Source of the DNA: CAVUCH01 sp963697705
GTDB taxonomy: Bacteria; Acidobacteriota; Vicinamibacteria; Vicinamibacterales; JAENWD01
Reading direction: 5' to 3'
Assembly: GCA_963697705.1 (NCBI GenBank)
Contig: CAVOPA010000003.1
Coordinates: 1,111,954-1,175,953 of the forward strand
DNA: 64,000 nucleotides
The position numbers were made by a program, and so were the translations under genes. Positions within the stretch are counted from its first letter, which is position 1. Each line of letters begins with the position of its first letter. The notes beneath the pieces are model-generated. The model was not told the DNA's origin. It did no database searches and was given only the letters and a program-made list of their open reading frames with translations. Shown in pieces: positions 51,655 through 60,657 of this stretch.

Positions 51655-53220
51655 TCAATCGGGCCGCAACGCCTGTTCGGCGATCTCGAGCTCCACGGCA
51701 GACACGGAGGCCGCCGGAAACTCCCAGATGCCATCGGCAGTCATCGGCTTTTCCACCGTCTTCATCACATCGGCGCTGTTCAAGTACGACACTTCGATGG
51801 TCGGATCGGCGCTAATCTCGAACACCCGTCCGCCCCGGATCGTGTGCCCTGCGATTTGAAGCGCAGCCGTCACGGGCATGACGCGTCGCGCGTTCGCGAC
51901 GTGGAGAAACAGCGTGTTCCCGCGCCGGCTGGCAACGACGTCGAGTCCGTCCGGTATTCCAGCGGCCTTGACCGCATGGGTGCCGATATGATGCCGATAG
52001 AGTTGCATGACTCGTGCGACCGGCTGGAGGTACGCGCGGTTGTTTCCTTTCGGCACCGGGATCATCACGGCGTTGTTCTGCCAGCGTGTTCCGCAGAAAT
52101 CGGCGGCTGTGGCAATCTTCAGGACGTCGCCGTGGCGCTGGTGGTTGTTGAGGATGCGGGCGTACGCCACGCCCGCCGCCCATGTGGCGAGCACGTCGCA
52201 GCGGTCGCGCCCGGGAATCGTGAAGTGGCATTCGGTCAGGGCGATCGGAATCTGACGGCCACCCAGGCTCTCGCGGACACCGCGGATCTTGGTGTCGCTC
52301 ACCTGCCATGCGGTCATCAGCTGTTCCCAGGTCGCATCCGGATCACGCCGGTACAACTCACCGCGCAGTACCGGACGTTGGGGTGAGTCAGGATCGAACA
52401 TGTGGTGGAACGCCAGGTACTGAACGTGTTCCCCGGCCACGTCCGCCATTCGCCCCGCCCAGCCGCTGTCGCCCCACGCCACCAGCCGAATCTCCGGATC
52501 GGCTGCACGCATCGCCTTGGCGAACTCGACGGTCCTGCGCGCGGCGGTTTCGAGGTCGAAACCGTTCTTGTCGTACGAGGTCTCGTTCCCGATCTGCCAA
52601 AAGCGGACGTTGAGCGGCGCGCCGTTCCCATGCGCCTGCCGTTCGGCATTGCGAGGATCGTTGCAGTAGGCGACCCACGCTGCGGCTTCCTTCGCGTCGG
52701 CCGTGCGAACGCTCTCTTTGACCTTCATGTACTGCCGGCGGCCGTCCGACTCGAAGTTGACGCAGATCAACGGTTCGGCGCCGACGGCCTTGCACAGGCT
52801 GACGAACTCACCGGTACCCACCTGGTTCGATTCGATTCCACCCCACAGCAGGTTGAGCATCGGACGACGCGTGTCGCGAGGCCCAACGCCTTCCCGCCAA
52901 CGGTAGAAGTCGGCAAAGATGCCGCCCCATCGCATCATCGTCGGCGCGAGCTCGCGCGTAATCGCCACCAGGTCGTCACGCCATCGATCGCTCAGATGGT
53001 CCCACGCGGCCTCAACCGAGCCATCGGTCGCGCCCAACGGCTCCATGAACTGCATGTAGAGGTAAGGCGACAGCTCGAACAGCGGGACGGGATCGACGAC
53101 CAGTGGCGCACGCCTGCCGGTGGCAGCCGGGACCTGCGCCGCAACTCCAAAGCGTGCACCGACCGCGATACCAGCAGCGGCCATAGAGGCGTCCGTGAGG
53201 AACGACCGCCGTCTCATCAT
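51655..53220 (-). CDS. GH51-type alpha-L-arabinofuranosidase, Tat-exported
   Basis: 521 residues from ATG 53220. Tat leader (MMRRRSFLTDASMAAAGIAV). GH51-like (beta/alpha)8 barrel with both catalytic glutamates visible at family motifs: acid/base Glu213 in FWQIGNETSYDK and nucleophile Glu330 in IALTECHFT. Also APTMMRWGGIFADFYRWREG and WGGIESNQVGTGEFVSLCKA, followed by the C-terminal arabinofuranosidase beta domain (GNTLFLHVANARRVMPVTAA). It removes alpha-L-arabinofuranose side chains; most GH51 enzymes are cytosolic, so the Tat signal is noteworthy. Works logically with the GH127-type enzyme at 30495. Confidence 0.8.
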   Translation of the reverse strand: MMRRRSFLTDASMAAAGIAVGARFGVAAQVPAATGRRAPLVVDPVPLFELSPYLYMQFMEPLGATDGSVEAAWDHLSDRWRDDLVAITRELAPTMMRWGGIFADFYRWREGVGPRDTRRPMLNLLWGGIESNQVGTGEFVSLCKAVGAEPLICVNFESDGRRQYMKVKESVRTADAKEAAAWVAYCNDPRNAERQAHGNGAPLNVRFWQIGNETSYDKNGFDLETAARRTVEFAKAMRAADPEIRLVAWGDSGWAGRMADVAGEHVQYLAFHHMFDPDSPQRPVLRGELYRRDPDATWEQLMTAWQVSDTKIRGVRESLGGRQIPIALTECHFTIPGRDRCDVLATWAAGVAYARILNNHQRHGDVLKIATAADFCGTRWQNNAVMIPVPKGNNRAYLQPVARVMQLYRHHIGTHAVKAAGIPDGLDVVASRRGNTLFLHVANARRVMPVTAALQIAGHTIRGGRVFEISADPTIEVSYLNSADVMKTVEKPMTADGIWEFPAASVSAVELEIAEQALRPD

Positions 53221-53537
53221 GGTTCGGCATCCTATACCAGGCGGATATTGGGCCAGTCTGAGAAGCCGGCGGGGTTGGCGACGCTGGTAAAGGGTTGTAC
53301 CGTCAGCGATGATCGATGGAGGATGAACATGGTGCGACCTCCCCGGGAAAGACCGCTAGACATGGGCACTGGATTCTCGGCAGCCCTTACGCCTGCCGGG
53401 CAGCGACAGCTGCATGTCGAACTGGTCCACCGCGATGGCGCGCGGAGCGGAAGCCGCTTCGCCCGCAGCGGTCGCGGGGCGCAGATGCCCTGCGGGTTCA
53501 CCGACCTGCGGTTGATCGCAGGGGACGTGCGATCGGA
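53221..53537. other. Intergenic stretch without a supportable gene
   Basis: About 317 bases between the GH51 gene and the ADOP remnant. Some minus-strand frames are open (for example FILHRSSLTVQPFTSVANPA near 53240-53330) and could be the tail of a lost gene, but no domain is recognisable. Confidence 0.35.
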
Positions 53538-53926
53538 TCACTCTGCGCGCATTGCGAGCAGTGGATCGATGGTGGCGGCACGTCGCGCCGGGAGGTAGCA
53601 CGCGACGGCGGACACGGACACGAGCAGCAGCGTGGCGCCGGCGACAATGAGCGTGCTGCTGGTTTCGAGTCCCGGCAGCTGGGTCGCGATCGTACGGGTC
53701 AGCGCGATCGCGCCAAGCATCCCGATGCCCGCGCCGATGCATGTGATGCGCAGTCCCGTGCGAAGCACGAGGCGGACGACCTGATCGAGTCGGGCGCCGA
53801 GGGCCATGCGGATGCCGATCTCGATGGTGCGCTGGGCAACGAGGCGCGCAACCACCCCGTAGATCCCCAGCGCCGCGAGGAACAGCCCGAGGACGGCGAA
53901 ACCGGCCCCGCCGGACCCGAAGGTCA
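53538..53926 (-). pseudogene. ADOP permease C-terminal remnant
   Basis: About 128 codons of the last FtsX-like domain: GFAVLGLFLAALGIYGVVAR, LVAQRTIEIGIRMALGARLD, ITCIGAGIGMLGAIALTRTI and SVSAVACYLPARRAATIDPL with LAMRAE. This is a good match to the end of ADOP permeases, but upstream it merges directly into the sortase reading region (sortase stop at 53924), so the first 700 or so residues are gone. A minus-strand counterpart to the remnant at 51410; the GH51 gene lies between the two. Confidence 0.75.
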
Positions 53927-54610
53927 CGTGCCCGCGGGCGAGCCCGCCGCGGGCACCGCGCGCACGATGAACCGCTGCGGGGCCGGGCCCACGTGATAGA
54001 ACGGATAGCAGCCGACGAGCGTCACCGCTGGACCGGGCGTCGGCCCGATCACGCTGACGTCGGTCGGGGTGGTAATCCGGATCCACTCGACCCGGTATTG
54101 TTCGGTCGCGGCGGGTGTGTCCAGCACCAGCGCGTCGCCTTCCTTGAGGTCCTTCAGCACGCGGAAGAAGCCGTCTCGGTGGGCCGCGATGCCGACGTTG
54201 CCCGCCGTCCCGGGTAGGGTCGTGCCCTCGATTCGACCGGCCGCGAGGTCGAGGACAGCGTCCGCTGTGCCGTCGTAGACCGGCACCTCGAGCTCGAGCC
54301 GCGGGATGCGCAGGATGGCGAGCGTTGGCGGCGTTTCCAGCTGCAGCGCGGCTTTGTAGGCCTTCACCCGGCCCGGCGACCAGAGCTTCATGTCGACCTT
54401 CCCGCTCCAAGTGAGCTCGCGCGTCGGCGGGGGCGGTGGAGCCGGGAGTGCCGGTGCCGGAGCGGCTATCTCGGCAGCCGCCCGGTTGCTGGCCGGGGGT
54501 GTGTCAGCGCCGCGGCCGCAAGACGGCAGCGTCGCCGCGAGGACGAGTGCGAGGCCCAGGACCGGAAGCGTGCGGTATGAGCGAGACCGGAGAGGGATCA
54601 TCGCGGACAT
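53924..54610 (-). CDS. Class D-like sortase, lipoprotein-anchored
   Basis: 228 residues from ATG 54610 (54601 is an alternative). A lipoprotein-like signal (LPVLGLALVLAATLPSC) and a Pro/Ala linker precede the sortase domain: TLAILRIPRLELEVPVYDGT, GTTLPGTAGNVGIAAHRDGF (catalytic His), VTLVGCYPFYH (catalytic Cys) and PQRFIVRA (catalytic Arg). All three active-site residues are present. Sortases cleave sorting signals and join proteins to amines; in Gram-negative Acidobacteria their substrates are poorly known. The gene is 81 bases downstream of the glycine-zipper lipoprotein on the same strand, so the two may be an operon. Its 3' end touches the ADOP remnant. Confidence 0.8.
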   Translation of the reverse strand: MSAMIPLRSRSYRTLPVLGLALVLAATLPSCGRGADTPPASNRAAAEIAAPAPALPAPPPPPTRELTWSGKVDMKLWSPGRVKAYKAALQLETPPTLAILRIPRLELEVPVYDGTADAVLDLAAGRIEGTTLPGTAGNVGIAAHRDGFFRVLKDLKEGDALVLDTPAATEQYRVEWIRITTPTDVSVIGPTPGPAVTLVGCYPFYHVGPAPQRFIVRAVPAAGSPAGT

Positions 54611-54691
54611 TCCATTTCCATGCGCTCGGTTCACTCGAGCAGCGTCGCCGAAGCACTCGGCGTCTGCGTCCGATGGAGGCCTTGATACCCG

Positions 54692-55444
54692 CTACGAGAC
54701 CGGCACGCGCACCGTCAGCGGGCTCCGCAGGCTCGTACTGACCGTGCTGCCGACGGGCAGCCTGACTTCCTTCCCTTTGGTGACGAGCACCGTGCCCGTT
54801 CCGCCAACCGCGGCCCCGATGGCGGCACCCTTTCCGCCGCCCGCGATGCCGCCGACGATGGCGCCGGCGCCGGCGCCGACCGCGCCCTTCTTGACGTCGT
54901 CTTTCTTGTTGGCCTCAGCCTCGCGTGCGACGCGCGTCGTCTCGATCCGGTGGCTCTCGCCACGTACCGTGAGGCGGTCGAAGGCAAAGGCAACCATCGC
55001 GCGTCCCTTCACGCGTCCCGACTGGCTCGACTCGGTCACCGTTCCCGCCAGCTCGGCGCCTGCCGGCACGACGGTTTCCCCGGCGATGACGATCGGCTTG
55101 GCCAGCGTGCCACGGACCGTGTCCTCGACCTGGCTCTTGTCCGACGCCACGGGTGTCTCGAGCTTGACGGTGAGCGTGGTGTCCGCCGGGATCGTCACCT
55201 CGCGGAACGTCGGTGCAGGCGGAGCGAGAGGCTCCGCGGGTGGAGGGGCTGGCGACTGGGAAGCGCCCGGCTGTGGCGCAGCGGGGGTCGCGGCTGTCGC
55301 CGGCCCCGGCTGTGACGCAGCGGGGGGCGTGGCCGTCGCGGGCCCCTGCCCTCCCGTTGTGCCGGACGGTGGGGGCGTGGCTGGGCCTGAACACCCCGAA
55401 GCAAGAGCGGCGATGAGCGTCAGACCGAGAATCGATTGGTTCAT
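54692..55444 (-). CDS. Glycine-zipper lipoprotein
   Basis: 250 residues from ATG 55444. Lipoprotein signal MNQSILGLTLIAALASGCSG, lipobox Cys at 18; long Pro/Ala/Gln linker; then a beta domain (FREVTIPADTTLTVKLETPV, KPIVIAGETVVPAGAELAGT, VKGRAMVAFAFDRLTV) and a glycine zipper (KKGAVGAGAGAIVGGIAGGG, KGAAIGAAVGGTG) that can insert in or span a membrane. The last part resembles TrbI/VirB10-like or 'hypothetical glycine-zipper' proteins common in Acidobacteria. Probably anchored in the outer membrane. No LPxTG-like motif is seen, so it is not an obvious substrate of the sortase next to it. Confidence 0.6.
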   Translation of the reverse strand: MNQSILGLTLIAALASGCSGPATPPPSGTTGGQGPATATPPAASQPGPATAATPAAPQPGASQSPAPPPAEPLAPPAPTFREVTIPADTTLTVKLETPVASDKSQVEDTVRGTLAKPIVIAGETVVPAGAELAGTVTESSQSGRVKGRAMVAFAFDRLTVRGESHRIETTRVAREAEANKKDDVKKGAVGAGAGAIVGGIAGGGKGAAIGAAVGGTGTVLVTKGKEVRLPVGSTVSTSLRSPLTVRVPVS

Positions 55445-55542
55445 GCTGCACCTCGAGTAACGCGCGAGCTACCGGAGTCGGCGGTCCAGCACAGCTTAAC
55501 CCGTTGCTCGCTCCCACGGAACGAACTCCGTTGAAGTCGCCG

Positions 55543-56640
55543 CTAGATGAGAAAGTGATCCTCCATCCACAACAGGCCGGGTGCATTGGCCTGCGTGACG
55601 ATCGGTCCGTCGATGACGATCTGCTTTGGAGGCGCCGCAGGAGTCTTCTTCGGCGCAAGCGCGGCCTCCACGCCCGCCACGATCGCGCCCCCATGAATGC
55701 GGCAGGAGGAATTTCGCACGGTCGCATGCATGCGGCCATCCACCACCGCATGGATCGCGGGCGGCATCGCGTCCACGCCGCCGACTCGGATATCCGTGCG
55801 GTTCCGCGCCTTCATCACCTCCAGGGCGGCCAGCGCCATGTCGTCGTTGTGGAAGAACGCCGCGCTGATATGTGAATACGTGCTGAGATACGACTCCCAC
55901 AGCTGTGCCGCCTTCGCTGCATCCCAATCCGCGGGTTCGGTGGAGAGCACTTCGATGTTCGGATGCTGCGCGATGACGGACTGAAAGCCGCGCGCACGGC
56001 CCTGCGCGCCGGTATGGCCGAGCGCTCCCTGCGTCATGATGATTGTGCCAGTTCCACCGATCGCGTCAACCAGCGCCCGGGTCACGACGGCACCCATGAA
56101 CTCGTTGTCGGGAGCGAGAAACGTGTGTACAGCGATCTGGTCGAGTGGCGCGATCAGCGTATCCATGTCGATGACGGGAATTCCCGCCTCAATCAGTCGA
56201 TTGACAGGCGCTGCCAGGGTGTCGATCTCGACGGCTTGAATGGCGACGAAATCCCAGTCGCGAGACGCGATCTCCTCCAGCGCAGCTTTTTGCTGGGTCG
56301 CGGAGAGCCCACCGTCGAACCACGTGACGTCGACGTTGAACAACTTTCCCCAGAACTCGGCGGCCTGTTTCCCCTGCGTGCACCAGGTCACCTGCAGGCC
56401 GATGTTCGAGAACGCTGCCCGAAGCGGTTTCCGCGAGCGGCGTATGGAGTCGCCGGTGGCAGCCGCGGCCGCGGCGTGGAAGCCTCCCGCCAAGCTTGCG
56501 CCGATTGACGCACCGGCAAGCCGAATCACGTCGCGCCGCTGCGGACGCCATGGCCGGTTGCTCGCTGAACGTTGCCGGCGGTCGTCACCGGCGGTGCTTG
56601 GTTCGCTTCGCCCTGAGCGGCCACTGAGTGTTGAGGCCAT
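55543..56640 (-). CDS. Periplasmic sugar-binding protein (Peripla_BP_4 type), Tat-like leader
   Basis: 365 residues from ATG 56640, with GGGGAG 5 bases upstream. The leader contains a twin-arginine (RPQRRDVIRLAGASIGASLA). Mature type-1 periplasmic binding fold: RAAFSNIGLQVTWCTQGKQA, VTWFDGGLSATQQKAALEEI, DFVAIQAVEIDTLAAPVNRL, GIPVIDMDTLIAPLDQ, GAQGRARGFQSVIAQHPNIE and AAFFHNDDMALAALEVMKAR. This is the binding component of a RbsB/XylF-like ABC importer, but no ABC ATPase or permease is adjacent. Divergent from the FGGY kinase (245-bp gap); together they suggest uptake and phosphorylation of a pentose or pentulose. Confidence 0.8.
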   Translation of the reverse strand: MASTLSGRSGRSEPSTAGDDRRQRSASNRPWRPQRRDVIRLAGASIGASLAGGFHAAAAAATGDSIRRSRKPLRAAFSNIGLQVTWCTQGKQAAEFWGKLFNVDVTWFDGGLSATQQKAALEEIASRDWDFVAIQAVEIDTLAAPVNRLIEAGIPVIDMDTLIAPLDQIAVHTFLAPDNEFMGAVVTRALVDAIGGTGTIIMTQGALGHTGAQGRARGFQSVIAQHPNIEVLSTEPADWDAAKAAQLWESYLSTYSHISAAFFHNDDMALAALEVMKARNRTDIRVGGVDAMPPAIHAVVDGRMHATVRNSSCRIHGGAIVAGVEAALAPKKTPAAPPKQIVIDGPIVTQANAPGLLWMEDHFLI

Positions 56641-56884
56641 TTTGTCTCCCCTGCGCATGGACCGGACCACAGAACTATCGTGGGCGACGATGATAGCCGC
56701 TGACGCGGGATGTTTACGCTCGCGAACGACAAAAGCTCGGCCGCTCCTTTTCGCCCCCGGCGCTCCGCTTCTGCGCCGGTTCAGTTGCGACGCGAGCTGT
56801 CGCGCGGGAATGGATCCGGAAGCGACTTGGCATCGCCTGCGGGCCTGTGCCACATTCCCCAGCAACCAGCTCAGGGGAACGCGA

Positions 56885-58393
56885 ATGGCCTATCTGCTCG
56901 GCGTGGACGGCGGAACGGAAAGCATCCGGGCGATCGTTTTCGATCTCGACGGGCGACCCAAGGGCTCACATGCCAGCGCCTATCAGACCCAGTTCCCCAG
57001 CCCGAGCTGGGCCGAGCAGAATCCGGAAGACTGGTGGCGCTCCATGGGCCAGGCGACGCGCGGTGCGCTGGCAGCCGGCGGCATCGCCCCCAACCAGGTC
57101 ATTGCAATGGCGATCGACACCACCTGCTGCTCCGTCGTCGCGGTCGATGCGCAGGGCAAGCCGCTGCGCCCAGCCATGATCTGGATGGATGTGCGCTCCG
57201 CCGCTGAAGCGGCCGATGTTGCGGCAAGCGGCGATCCGGCCTTGCGCATCAACAGCAACGGGCGGGGGCCCGTCTCCGCCGAATGGATGATCCCAAAATC
57301 GCTCTGGATGAAGCGCCACGAGCCGGCGCTGTTCGCCGCGGCGGCGCGCATTTGCGAATACCAGGATTACATCAACTGGCGCCTCACCGGTCGGTGGGTG
57401 GCCTCGCTCAACAACATGGCCGTGCGCTGGCATTACCGGAGCCGTGAAGGCGGATTGCCGCTCTCCTTGATCGAGAAGCTGGGACTCTCGGATCTCGAGG
57501 AGAAGTGGCCGCCAGTGATCGTGCGGCCTGGTGATGTGATCGAAGTTCTCACGAGAGATGCGGCCGCACACCTCGGCCTTCAGGCGGGCATTCCCGTGGC
57601 GCAGGGTGGAGCCGATGCCTTTATCGGCATGATCGGGCTCGGTGTCACCGAGCCGGGCGAGATGGCCCTCATCACCGGATCATCGCATTTGCATCTCGGT
57701 ATTGTGGCGCGGCCGGTCCACGCGTCCGGGGTGTGGGGTACATATATGGATGCTGTCTACCCCGACAAACCGATCATCGAGGGCGGGCAGACCTCGACCG
57801 GATCGGTCATTGCCTGGTTCCAGCGCCACTTCGCGGCTCAGACAACGTTCGATGTGTTGAATGAGGCAGCCGCGAAGATTGACCCGGGCTGCGAAGGGCT
57901 GCTGGTGCTCGATCATTTCCAGGGCAACCGGACGCCTTATACGGATGCCGGGTCCCGCGGCGCCATCACCGGCCTGACGCTGAAACACACGCCGGCCCAC
58001 GTCTTTCGAGCGATCATCGAAGGCATCTGCCTCGGCACGAAGCTGATTGTCGAGAACTTCGGCGCCGCCTTCCAGGCACGGCGCATTGTAGTGGCAGGCG
58101 GTGCGACACAATCCCCCCTCTGGCTGCAGATTCATGCCGATACGATCCGCGCGCCGCTGGAGCTGACCGAAGTACCGGACGCGCCCGCCCTTGGCGGCGC
58201 CATCCTCGCAGCCCGCGGCGCGGAACGCTTCTCGACCATCGAGGACGGCGCCAAGGCGATGGTTCGCACCGCACGCACCATCGAGCCGAATGAGGCGAAC
58301 GCCAGGCGCTATGACACGTTCTATCCGCAGTACCGCCACCTCTATGCGGCGCTGAAAGAGGTCCGTGAAACCGGCACACACGATCGTCGGTAG
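56885..58393 (+). CDS. FGGY-family carbohydrate kinase (ribulokinase-like)
   Basis: 502 residues from ATG 56885, with AGGGGAA 5 bases upstream. FGGY kinase: MAYLLGVDGGTESIRAIVFD (phosphate-1 loop), PAMIWMDVRSAAEAADV, CEYQDYINWRLTGRWVASLN, VAQGGADAFIGMIGLGVTEP, GEMALITGSSHLHLGI and EGGQTSTGSVIAWFQRHF, and the C-terminal ATP site VVAGGATQSPLWLQIHADTI with APALGGAILAARG. Closest by eye to ribulokinase/D-ribulokinase-like members, so a ketopentose or polyol is the likely substrate (inference). Divergent partner of the sugar-binding protein. Codon use seems slightly less GC3-biased than its neighbours, which may mean transfer, but this is an impression only. Confidence 0.85.
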   Translation: MAYLLGVDGGTESIRAIVFDLDGRPKGSHASAYQTQFPSPSWAEQNPEDWWRSMGQATRGALAAGGIAPNQVIAMAIDTTCCSVVAVDAQGKPLRPAMIWMDVRSAAEAADVAASGDPALRINSNGRGPVSAEWMIPKSLWMKRHEPALFAAAARICEYQDYINWRLTGRWVASLNNMAVRWHYRSREGGLPLSLIEKLGLSDLEEKWPPVIVRPGDVIEVLTRDAAAHLGLQAGIPVAQGGADAFIGMIGLGVTEPGEMALITGSSHLHLGIVARPVHASGVWGTYMDAVYPDKPIIEGGQTSTGSVIAWFQRHFAAQTTFDVLNEAAAKIDPGCEGLLVLDHFQGNRTPYTDAGSRGAITGLTLKHTPAHVFRAIIEGICLGTKLIVENFGAAFQARRIVVAGGATQSPLWLQIHADTIRAPLELTEVPDAPALGGAILAARGAERFSTIEDGAKAMVRTARTIEPNEANARRYDTFYPQYRHLYAALKEVRETGTHDRR

Positions 58394-58522
58394 GGCGTAT
58401 CCGGTTGAGCGAGACTCCGGCCTTTCATGATCTGATATCTCAGCAGCGACACCGGACGAAGCGGTGCAGGCGATTCGAGCAAGCGACAGAATGCGACGCG
58501 ACCATTGTCGAGACTGAAGCCG

Positions 58523-59074
58523 ATGCGGCCAATCCACGATTTCGCAATCCTTGCTGTCGGCTGGGTCGTATGGGTCGCGCCCTTCTTCCTGATCAGGCGC
58601 CCCGCTGTGAAGGCGGCGATGGTCGACCGTCGGGCACGGTGGGGAATCGTGCTGCAGGCGGCCGGCTACTCGTTGCTGTGGCAGACGCGATTCTGGGAGC
58701 GCCCGACAGACTCGTGGCGCATGCTCGTGTCGGTCTGCTTTCTCGCCGTCGCGTGTCTTCTGTCGTGGACCGGTGTACGGGCGCTCGGTGGTCAGTGGCG
58801 GGTCGACGCCGGGCTCAACGAGAGCCACCAGCTCGTGACGTCTGGGCCGTACCGCTACGTCCGGCATCCAATCTACTCGTCGATGTTGAGCCTGCTGCTG
58901 GGTACCGGCTTCATGATCACGCCGTGGGCGCTGCTCGTGGCCGCCGTCGTGGTGTTCATCATCGGGACGGAAGCTCGCGTCCGCATCGAAGATGGGTTGC
59001 TGGCCTGGCGGTTCGGCGATGAGTTTCAAACCTATCGGCGTTCAGTCGCGGCGTACATTCCGCTAGCCAGATAG
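58523..59074 (+). CDS. Isoprenylcysteine carboxyl-methyltransferase-like (ICMT/PEMT family) membrane protein
   Basis: 183 residues from ATG 58523 (MRPIHDFAILAVGWVVWVAP); a TTG at 58505 is a possible earlier start. Four or five membrane helices and the family's SAM-binding C-terminal motif: HQLVTSGPYRYVRHPIYSSM, then LLLGTGFMITPWALLVAAVV and the Glu/Arg-rich end ARVRIEDGLLAWRFGDEFQT with YRRSVAAYIP. In bacteria such methylases act on lipids or small molecules. It is followed immediately by the remnant efflux region. Confidence 0.75.
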   Translation: MRPIHDFAILAVGWVVWVAPFFLIRRPAVKAAMVDRRARWGIVLQAAGYSLLWQTRFWERPTDSWRMLVSVCFLAVACLLSWTGVRALGGQWRVDAGLNESHQLVTSGPYRYVRHPIYSSMLSLLLGTGFMITPWALLVAAVVVFIIGTEARVRIEDGLLAWRFGDEFQTYRRSVAAYIPLAR

Positions 59075-59077
59075 TCC

Positions 59078-59490
59078 GCGCCCTTCCATCGGACACCGCT
59101 CAGGACCTCTGAAAACGCGTCCGTCGTCCTCGGGACGCCCGGCAAAGTTTCGTGGCGCCTCCGCAAAGCATTCCAGCCTCGCCGGACGGGCGGTCAAGAA
59201 CTTCAACCGCGCGAGCATGGCCAGCCAGGGAGAGGTCCCGCAGAATCGCTCCTGTTCGTTGGAGGGTCCCCCGACACGGACGTTCTTTCGCACACGCGCT
59301 CCCTCCAGGAAGGCCCAGGCCGATGCGCGCAAGAGACATCATCGAGGCGATTGAGCGCGAGGCTCACCTCGCCGTTCCACTCCTCGTCGCGTCGGCCGAC
59401 GCCGTGCAGCAGGACGATGTCCAAACACATCGCTGCGCGGGTGAGCGTGCTCACTGCAACCGCGACCCTGCAACGAGCGGTAGGAACGCC
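59078..59490. pseudogene. Remnant AraC start / intergenic / TolC end of the copy B efflux locus
   Basis: 59083-59140 on the minus strand matches the first codons of the AraC gene at 49680 (complement of CGCGCCCTTC and ACCGCTCAGGA blocks). The following stretch shares CCCGGCAAAGTTT and CAAGAACTTC plus CCGCGCGAGCATGG with the copy A promoter region at 49700-49790. From about 59380 to 59493 the plus strand matches the TolC end: GCCGTGCAGCAGG, and in one frame AARVSVLTATATLQRAVGTP, compared with AARVNVLTATANLQRAVGMP at 51150-51209. The more than 1 kb of AraC and TolC between these scraps is missing. The last scrap overlaps the fusion-protein start by ATGA exactly as in copy A. Confidence 0.7.
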
Positions 59491-60657
59491 ATGACACAGA
59501 TCACCTCGACTCATTCCGTCATCGCTGTGGGCATCACGACAGCGCTCTTGACGAGCGCGGCGCTGTCCGGATGCTCGGCTCGCCGGGTCGCCGCCGCTCC
59601 GGCCGACGCGGCAGAGCCGATCGCCGTCACCGTCTCCCAGGTTGCGATGGCCGACGCGCCCGGCACGATCGACGCGGGCGGCGTCGTGCAGGCCCGCACG
59701 ACGGCGACGATTTCGGCGCGCATTCTGGCGCCAGTGCGCGAGGTCCGCGTGTCGGCCGGCGATCGGGTCCGCAAAGGCCAGACGCTCATCCGGCTCGACG
59801 GCGAGGATCTCGCCGCCGGCGCCCGTGCCGCGCGCTCGGCGGCGAGTGCCGCGGAACAGGGCGCGAACGCGTCTGCAGCCGAGATCCAGGCCGCCGAAGC
59901 CGGCCTGGCGCTCGCACGCGCGTCCCACGGTCGCATCGCCGGCCTGCAGGCGAAGCGGTCCGCCACCTCGCAGGAGCTCGATGATGCCACGGCAACGCTG
60001 CGGAGCGCCGAAGCGCGCGTCGCCGGTGCGACCGCGCGGGCGTTGCAGGCCGCGTCGGCCGTCGAGAGTGCCCGGGCCGCCAGCGACCAGGCGAGCACTA
60101 CCGAGTCCTTCACCACGATTGCAGCGCCGTTCGACGGCATGGTCACGGAGAAGTTGGTCGAGCCTGGAAACATGGCGTCACCAGGCATGCCCCTTCTCCG
60201 CCTCGAAGACACCCGCGGATTTCGCCTCGAGGTCCGCGTGGACGAATCACGCATCAGCCAGATTCGAAACGGCGACAGCGTCCCGGTCGTCCTCGGAAGA
60301 GGGTTCACCCCGATCACCGGCATAGTGACTGAGGTCAGCCGGGCGGTGGATGCGGATGCGCGCGCGTTTCTGGTCAAGATCGCGTTGCCCGATACAGCTG
60401 GCCTTCGATCCGGCGAATTCGGAAAGGCGCGCTTCGTGGTGATGCCGCGACGCGCGTTGACCCTTCCCTCGTCGGCGATCGTGCGCCGCGGACAGCTCAC
60501 CTCGGTATTCGTGGTCGACAAGGGTGTAGCGCGCGTGCGCCTCGTCAGCCTCAGCGAGTCCGAGGTGCTGGCAGGCCTGACTGAATCGGAGATGGTGATT
60601 CTTTCGCCGCCGGCCGGCGTCACCGACGGACGCCGGGTCAGCGTGGGAGGCCGGTAA
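59491..60657 (+). CDS. RND efflux membrane-fusion (periplasmic adaptor) protein (copy B)
   Basis: 388 residues from ATG 59491 with TAGGAA upstream. Lipoprotein signal (ITTALLTSAALSGC), then HlyD/AcrA-type modules: barrel-sandwich half (ARTTATISARILAPVREVRV, SAGDRVRKGQTLIRLDGEDL), a long alpha-hairpin (residues about 100-200, AARSAASAAEQGANASAAEI), second lipoyl half (TIAAPFDGMVTEKLVEPGNM, ASPGMPLLRLED), beta-barrel (FRLEVRVDESRISQIRNGDS) and membrane-proximal domain. It links the RND pump to an outer-membrane channel. Its own TolC is reduced to a scrap, so it may use the copy A TolC at 49833. Stop overlaps the pump start (TAATG). Confidence 0.85.
   Translation: MTQITSTHSVIAVGITTALLTSAALSGCSARRVAAAPADAAEPIAVTVSQVAMADAPGTIDAGGVVQARTTATISARILAPVREVRVSAGDRVRKGQTLIRLDGEDLAAGARAARSAASAAEQGANASAAEIQAAEAGLALARASHGRIAGLQAKRSATSQELDDATATLRSAEARVAGATARALQAASAVESARAASDQASTTESFTTIAAPFDGMVTEKLVEPGNMASPGMPLLRLEDTRGFRLEVRVDESRISQIRNGDSVPVVLGRGFTPITGIVTEVSRAVDADARAFLVKIALPDTAGLRSGEFGKARFVVMPRRALTLPSSAIVRRGQLTSVFVVDKGVARVRLVSLSESEVLAGLTESEMVILSPPAGVTDGRRVSVGGR

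Noticed and set aside
55543..58393. Calling the sugar-binding protein and FGGY kinase a horizontally acquired island
   Set aside because: Base composition looks only slightly different by eye and no mobile-element borders are visible, so the evidence is too weak.
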